Below, piece after piece: positions 61,384 through 64,000 of a stretch of DNA of 64,000 nt (its first letter is position 1; every line of letters starts with the position of its first letter). The stretch covers positions 1,116,001-1,180,000 of the forward strand of contig OZ243944.1 of the NCBI GenBank assembly GCA_965214295.1, in the 5' to 3' direction. A program made the translations under genes and the position numbers. Under the pieces are notes generated by a model that was not told the DNA's origin, ran no database searches, and worked only from the letters and a program-made list of their open reading frames with translations. Source of the DNA: JAJDUF01 sp965214295 (GTDB lineage: Bacteria; Chloroflexota; UBA11872; UBA12225; JAJDUF01).

Positions 61384-61561
61384 GCTAACCATCGGAATCA
61401 GGATTGCATTCCTGAGATATGGCCCCTCGGATCATGCTCTGCAACAGTTGTGGTGCATCACGCCAATTTGCTCCCGATAGGTTGTACCTTATGGATGCCA
61501 CTCGACACGGTCTTCAGTGGCTTCCCACGCCTATCCTGGCGCTCACGAACGACTCGCGGCT

Positions 61562-63697
61562 ATGACCATCGCTCTGCTCATGGACGCCGCCCGCATCTTC
61601 ATCTGGCTACTCGTACTCCTCGGCGCCCTGATCGGTGGCGCCGCTGTAGCCCGGCTCCTGCTCGGGCGCACGGTCCCCCGCGCGGCGCTGCTGCCCGCCG
61701 GTTTCGTCTTGGCCGTCGTCGGCGCTGACGTTTCCGCAATGCTGCTGCTCCGCATCCTGTCCATGAAGGTCTTCCTGACCCTCCTCGCAGCAGTAGGCCT
61801 ATTCGCAGGGATACTCACCCTGGCGCTCATGCGCCGCGCACAGCGCCAGACTATCCCCACCGCTCCGAGCACGACGGCGCTCATGAGCTGGGGAGTCACT
61901 CCAAGTTGGCTAGCCATCAGCGCAGCGGTGCTGGTGCTGATCGCCCTGCATGCCCTCAGCATGAGCCGCTACGCTCACTCCGGTGAAGACCGCGAGAATC
62001 TCTTCTTCCACTCGGCCGTCGCTGGACAGATTGCCCTAGACAGTTATCCCCCGCACAATCCGTTGGAGCCGGACCATCCGTTCGTCTACCGCTATGCCTA
62101 TCACGTGCTGGGCGCGCTCGTGCAAAGAGCGTTGGACATCCCTCCTCCCCCGGCCTTGGCGCTGGTCAATGCGTTTTCGCTGACCGGCGCCGCCGCCCTA
62201 CTGATGGCGATTGGGCTGCGATGCTTCCGGAGCTGGAAACTGGGCCTGATTAGCGCGATAGTGTTCGTCTACGGGGGATCCCTCGAGTGGCTGCCAGCCA
62301 TCGCTGCGGAATTCTGGCGCTGGTCGGACTTGAGCAGTGGATTGCTCCTCACTTCCGGGATCAGAGCTTTCTACTATTATACCGTGGGGGGGTATTTTGC
62401 TGCTGGCAACCCCCTCGATATGCTTTTCTACAATCCATCCATCTCGTTCGGCTATCCGGTGTGGCTGCTGACGGCCTGGCTGTATGTGGAAGCACGGAAC
62501 GCTCGTAGCCGACGCGGCTACCTCACCCTCACTTTGGTCGGTGTGTTACTTGCTTTCTTGTTCTCGGCAAACGAAATCCTCTTCGGCGCTTTGGCCGCCG
62601 CCATGATTGCAGTCGAGCTAGGGTATTTCTTGCCGAAACTACGTCGGATGCCAGGCGGCCCCGCCGCCCGCCGCCTGGCACTCACACTTGGCCTCGTCGT
62701 TGCCTCCCTCATTGGCAATGCTTTCCTCGGCGGGTCCGTTCTCCGAGCTTTCTTCGACCCCGGCGCCGGGACAACGTATGGGCTAGTCATTAACAGCGAC
62801 CACCTGGGCCAGATCGTAGGGGCTCCTAGTAAAGGTGGAGCTTGGGCACCCATCGCCAGCAAATCATTCGTCCTCCAATCAGTCTTCCTCTTGCCACTCG
62901 GACCGCTCTTGGTTGCGATGGCCTTGGCCAGCGGCGTCGGCGGAGTGATCACCGCGCTCTTTGGCCTCAGTGCTGGTTTCGCGTTCGGCGGTGGCGCCTT
63001 AGTGTATCCGGAGGCATTTCCACCAGACAGCTATCGCTTCAGCCAAGCCGCCTTCTCCATCTGGCCCGCCACTGCCATACTACTCGTCGGAGGGCTCCTG
63101 CAGCGATGGCCTACTGCGACAAAGCTGATAACGCCAGTTGGTGCTAAAGGCTTGTCCAGTGCCCTGGTCCTCGCGCTCATTGGGGGCCATCTCATCTGGC
63201 TGCAGGCGCTGCCCAGTCCGCGGGCATATTCACAGTTGTCTCAGCCTCCACCCGGCCCGGAAGCGGCGGCGGCGGCGGTACTTCGGGACCTCGGCCGGCC
63301 GGCCCGCATCCTGGTTGCTGGTGGGGCAGAATGCTGGGGATGCCTGTATGAAAACAGTCTGCGTGGGCTGATCACTGCTCGTCTACTCGGGTTCAGCGGC
63401 GCCTCGGCGCCCATGGGTTGGACAGCCCGCTGGGCACAACCCCACTTGTATAGCCCTTTCTACGTCCCGGCGGTAAGAACGCTCGACTGGCCAGCAGTGC
63501 AGCACCTGGGGATCGAGTACATCTATGCGGACAACCGCCTGCTGAACCAGTCGCAGCGTGCGGCGCTGGCACAGCGGCTCGCCAGCGGCGAGATTAGTGA
63601 ACATGCGCGCTTTGCGACAGGTAACGGAACCGCTGGGAGCGCTGCACGCCTCTACAAGGTGAGCAGGATAGATCGCCTGGGAGAGGCCCAGCAATGA
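61562..63697 (+). CDS. Large polytopic membrane protein (GT-C-like)
   Basis: About 711 aa with roughly 14 hydrophobic helices. The loops carry SGEDRENLFFHSAVAGQIAL, HPFVYRYAYHVLG, SYPPHNPLEPDHP and FGYPVWLLTAWLYVEAR, a layout like GT-C or DUF2298-type sugar transferases. The soluble C-terminal domain (about 560-700) is Rossmann-like (RILVAGGAECWGCL). ATG 61562 was preferred; GTG at 61517 would add 15 residues. It overlaps the next gene by ATGA. Probably an envelope glycan enzyme, not assigned further. Confidence 0.6.
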   Translation: MTIALLMDAARIFIWLLVLLGALIGGAAVARLLLGRTVPRAALLPAGFVLAVVGADVSAMLLLRILSMKVFLTLLAAVGLFAGILTLALMRRAQRQTIPTAPSTTALMSWGVTPSWLAISAAVLVLIALHALSMSRYAHSGEDRENLFFHSAVAGQIALDSYPPHNPLEPDHPFVYRYAYHVLGALVQRALDIPPPPALALVNAFSLTGAAALLMAIGLRCFRSWKLGLISAIVFVYGGSLEWLPAIAAEFWRWSDLSSGLLLTSGIRAFYYYTVGGYFAAGNPLDMLFYNPSISFGYPVWLLTAWLYVEARNARSRRGYLTLTLVGVLLAFLFSANEILFGALAAAMIAVELGYFLPKLRRMPGGPAARRLALTLGLVVASLIGNAFLGGSVLRAFFDPGAGTTYGLVINSDHLGQIVGAPSKGGAWAPIASKSFVLQSVFLLPLGPLLVAMALASGVGGVITALFGLSAGFAFGGGALVYPEAFPPDSYRFSQAAFSIWPATAILLVGGLLQRWPTATKLITPVGAKGLSSALVLALIGGHLIWLQALPSPRAYSQLSQPPPGPEAAAAAVLRDLGRPARILVAGGAECWGCLYENSLRGLITARLLGFSGASAPMGWTARWAQPHLYSPFYVPAVRTLDWPAVQHLGIEYIYADNRLLNQSQRAALAQRLASGEISEHARFATGNGTAGSAARLYKVSRIDRLGEAQQ

Positions 63698-64000
63698 GCC
63701 GCCCTCCAGCACACGCTGACCTGCGCTTTCTCTCCCTCGCGGTCGCGGCCGTAGTGACGGCGTGGGGGGCCGCGACGTGGGACCGCACCGGCGAATCATT
63801 TAACATCCCTACCTTAGCCGAGCAGTTCCGGGTCGTGGTAGGCACTGCGGCCTTACTGACTGTCTGGACACTCTATCGGCCACGACCCGCGTTGCACCGA
63901 GCGTTCAGGACTAGCAGGGCCGCACGCCTGTACTTCACTGGCGGAGTAGTATGCTTGGCCAGCTTTGCAGCGTGGCGGCTTATAACCGGTCTGGAGGCTT
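63694..64000 (+). CDS. Membrane protein, 5' part only
   Basis: Starts in an ATGA overlap and runs off the window. The visible 102 residues hold about three hydrophobic helices (LRFLSLAVAAVVTAWG, FRVVVGTAALLTVWTLY, LYFTGGVVCLASFAAW). It belongs to the same transcript as the preceding GT-C-like gene. Not identifiable. Confidence 0.5.
   Translation, partial: MSRPPAHADLRFLSLAVAAVVTAWGAATWDRTGESFNIPTLAEQFRVVVGTAALLTVWTLYRPRPALHRAFRTSRAARLYFTGGVVCLASFAAWRLITGLEA

Overview
The window is about 64 kb of GC-rich bacterial DNA with many GTG starts, short intergenic gaps and frequent small interspersed repeats. The gene mix suggests a member of the Chloroflexota, of the Thermomicrobia or Anaerolineae kind. 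It combines a complete rod-shape and peptidoglycan elongation set, large exopolysaccharide glycosyltransferases, DUF433/DUF5615, BrnT/BrnA and Uma2 small-gene families, CehA/McbA-type, PhyH and amidohydrolase enzymes, and secreted S8 protease. This placement is inference from gene content; no rRNA is present to confirm it.

Layout. 1-11.3 kb: a surface-glycan island. Two GTs and the end of an upstream protein on the + strand share an unusual beta-sandwich module. A YfhO-like membrane giant and four GTs lie on the - strand. 11.4-12.1 kb: a MobA/MocA-like nucleotidyltransferase. 12.3-19.0 kb: mreB-mreC-mreD-mrdA(PBP2)-rodA followed by thrB. 19.1-22.2 kb: a LON-domain protein, a DUF433/DUF5615 pair, an amidohydrolase and a small unknown. 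22.5-28.1 kb: a DrrAB-like ABC exporter, rsgA, galE and murJ. 28.3-32.5 kb: a GT4/GH57 alpha-glucan pair, brnT/brnA, a cupin and an FmdB-type zinc ribbon. 32.5-37.2 kb: aspS and, divergently, a CehA/McbA metallohydrolase. 37.2-46 kb: an unknown protein, a GT-C mannosyltransferase-like protein with an extra sensor-like domain, secreted proteins, a polyprenyl sugar-phosphate transferase and an O-antigen ligase fused to a LamG domain. 46.5-48.3 kb: a sulfate adenylyltransferase/APS kinase fusion, followed by a tRNA-Tyr of archaeal-like type I shape. 48.6-64 kb: paired small coiled-coil proteins around a 580-aa unknown, yqeY, a nucleoside hydrolase, a TIM-barrel isomerase-like protein, a large subtilase, a tandem Uma2 pair (one frameshifted), PhyH, SDR and GT-C membrane proteins, the last running off the end.

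How it works together. Most of the window serves the envelope. MreBCD/PBP2/RodA and MurJ build the wall. GalE, the sugar-phosphate transferase, the GTs, the GT-C proteins and the O-antigen ligase make and assemble surface polysaccharide. The secreted protease and its 392-aa partner carry the same C-terminal module.

The most striking unexplained features are: (i) four families of short palindromic or iterated repeats that sit in frame inside glycan-gene coding sequences and also supply start codons, a stop codon and a ribosome-binding site; (ii) a tRNA-Tyr with a C1:G72 pair and a 5-nt variable loop; (iii) a shared beta-sandwich module inserted inside two unrelated glycosyltransferase folds; and (iv) an O-antigen ligase-LamG fusion.
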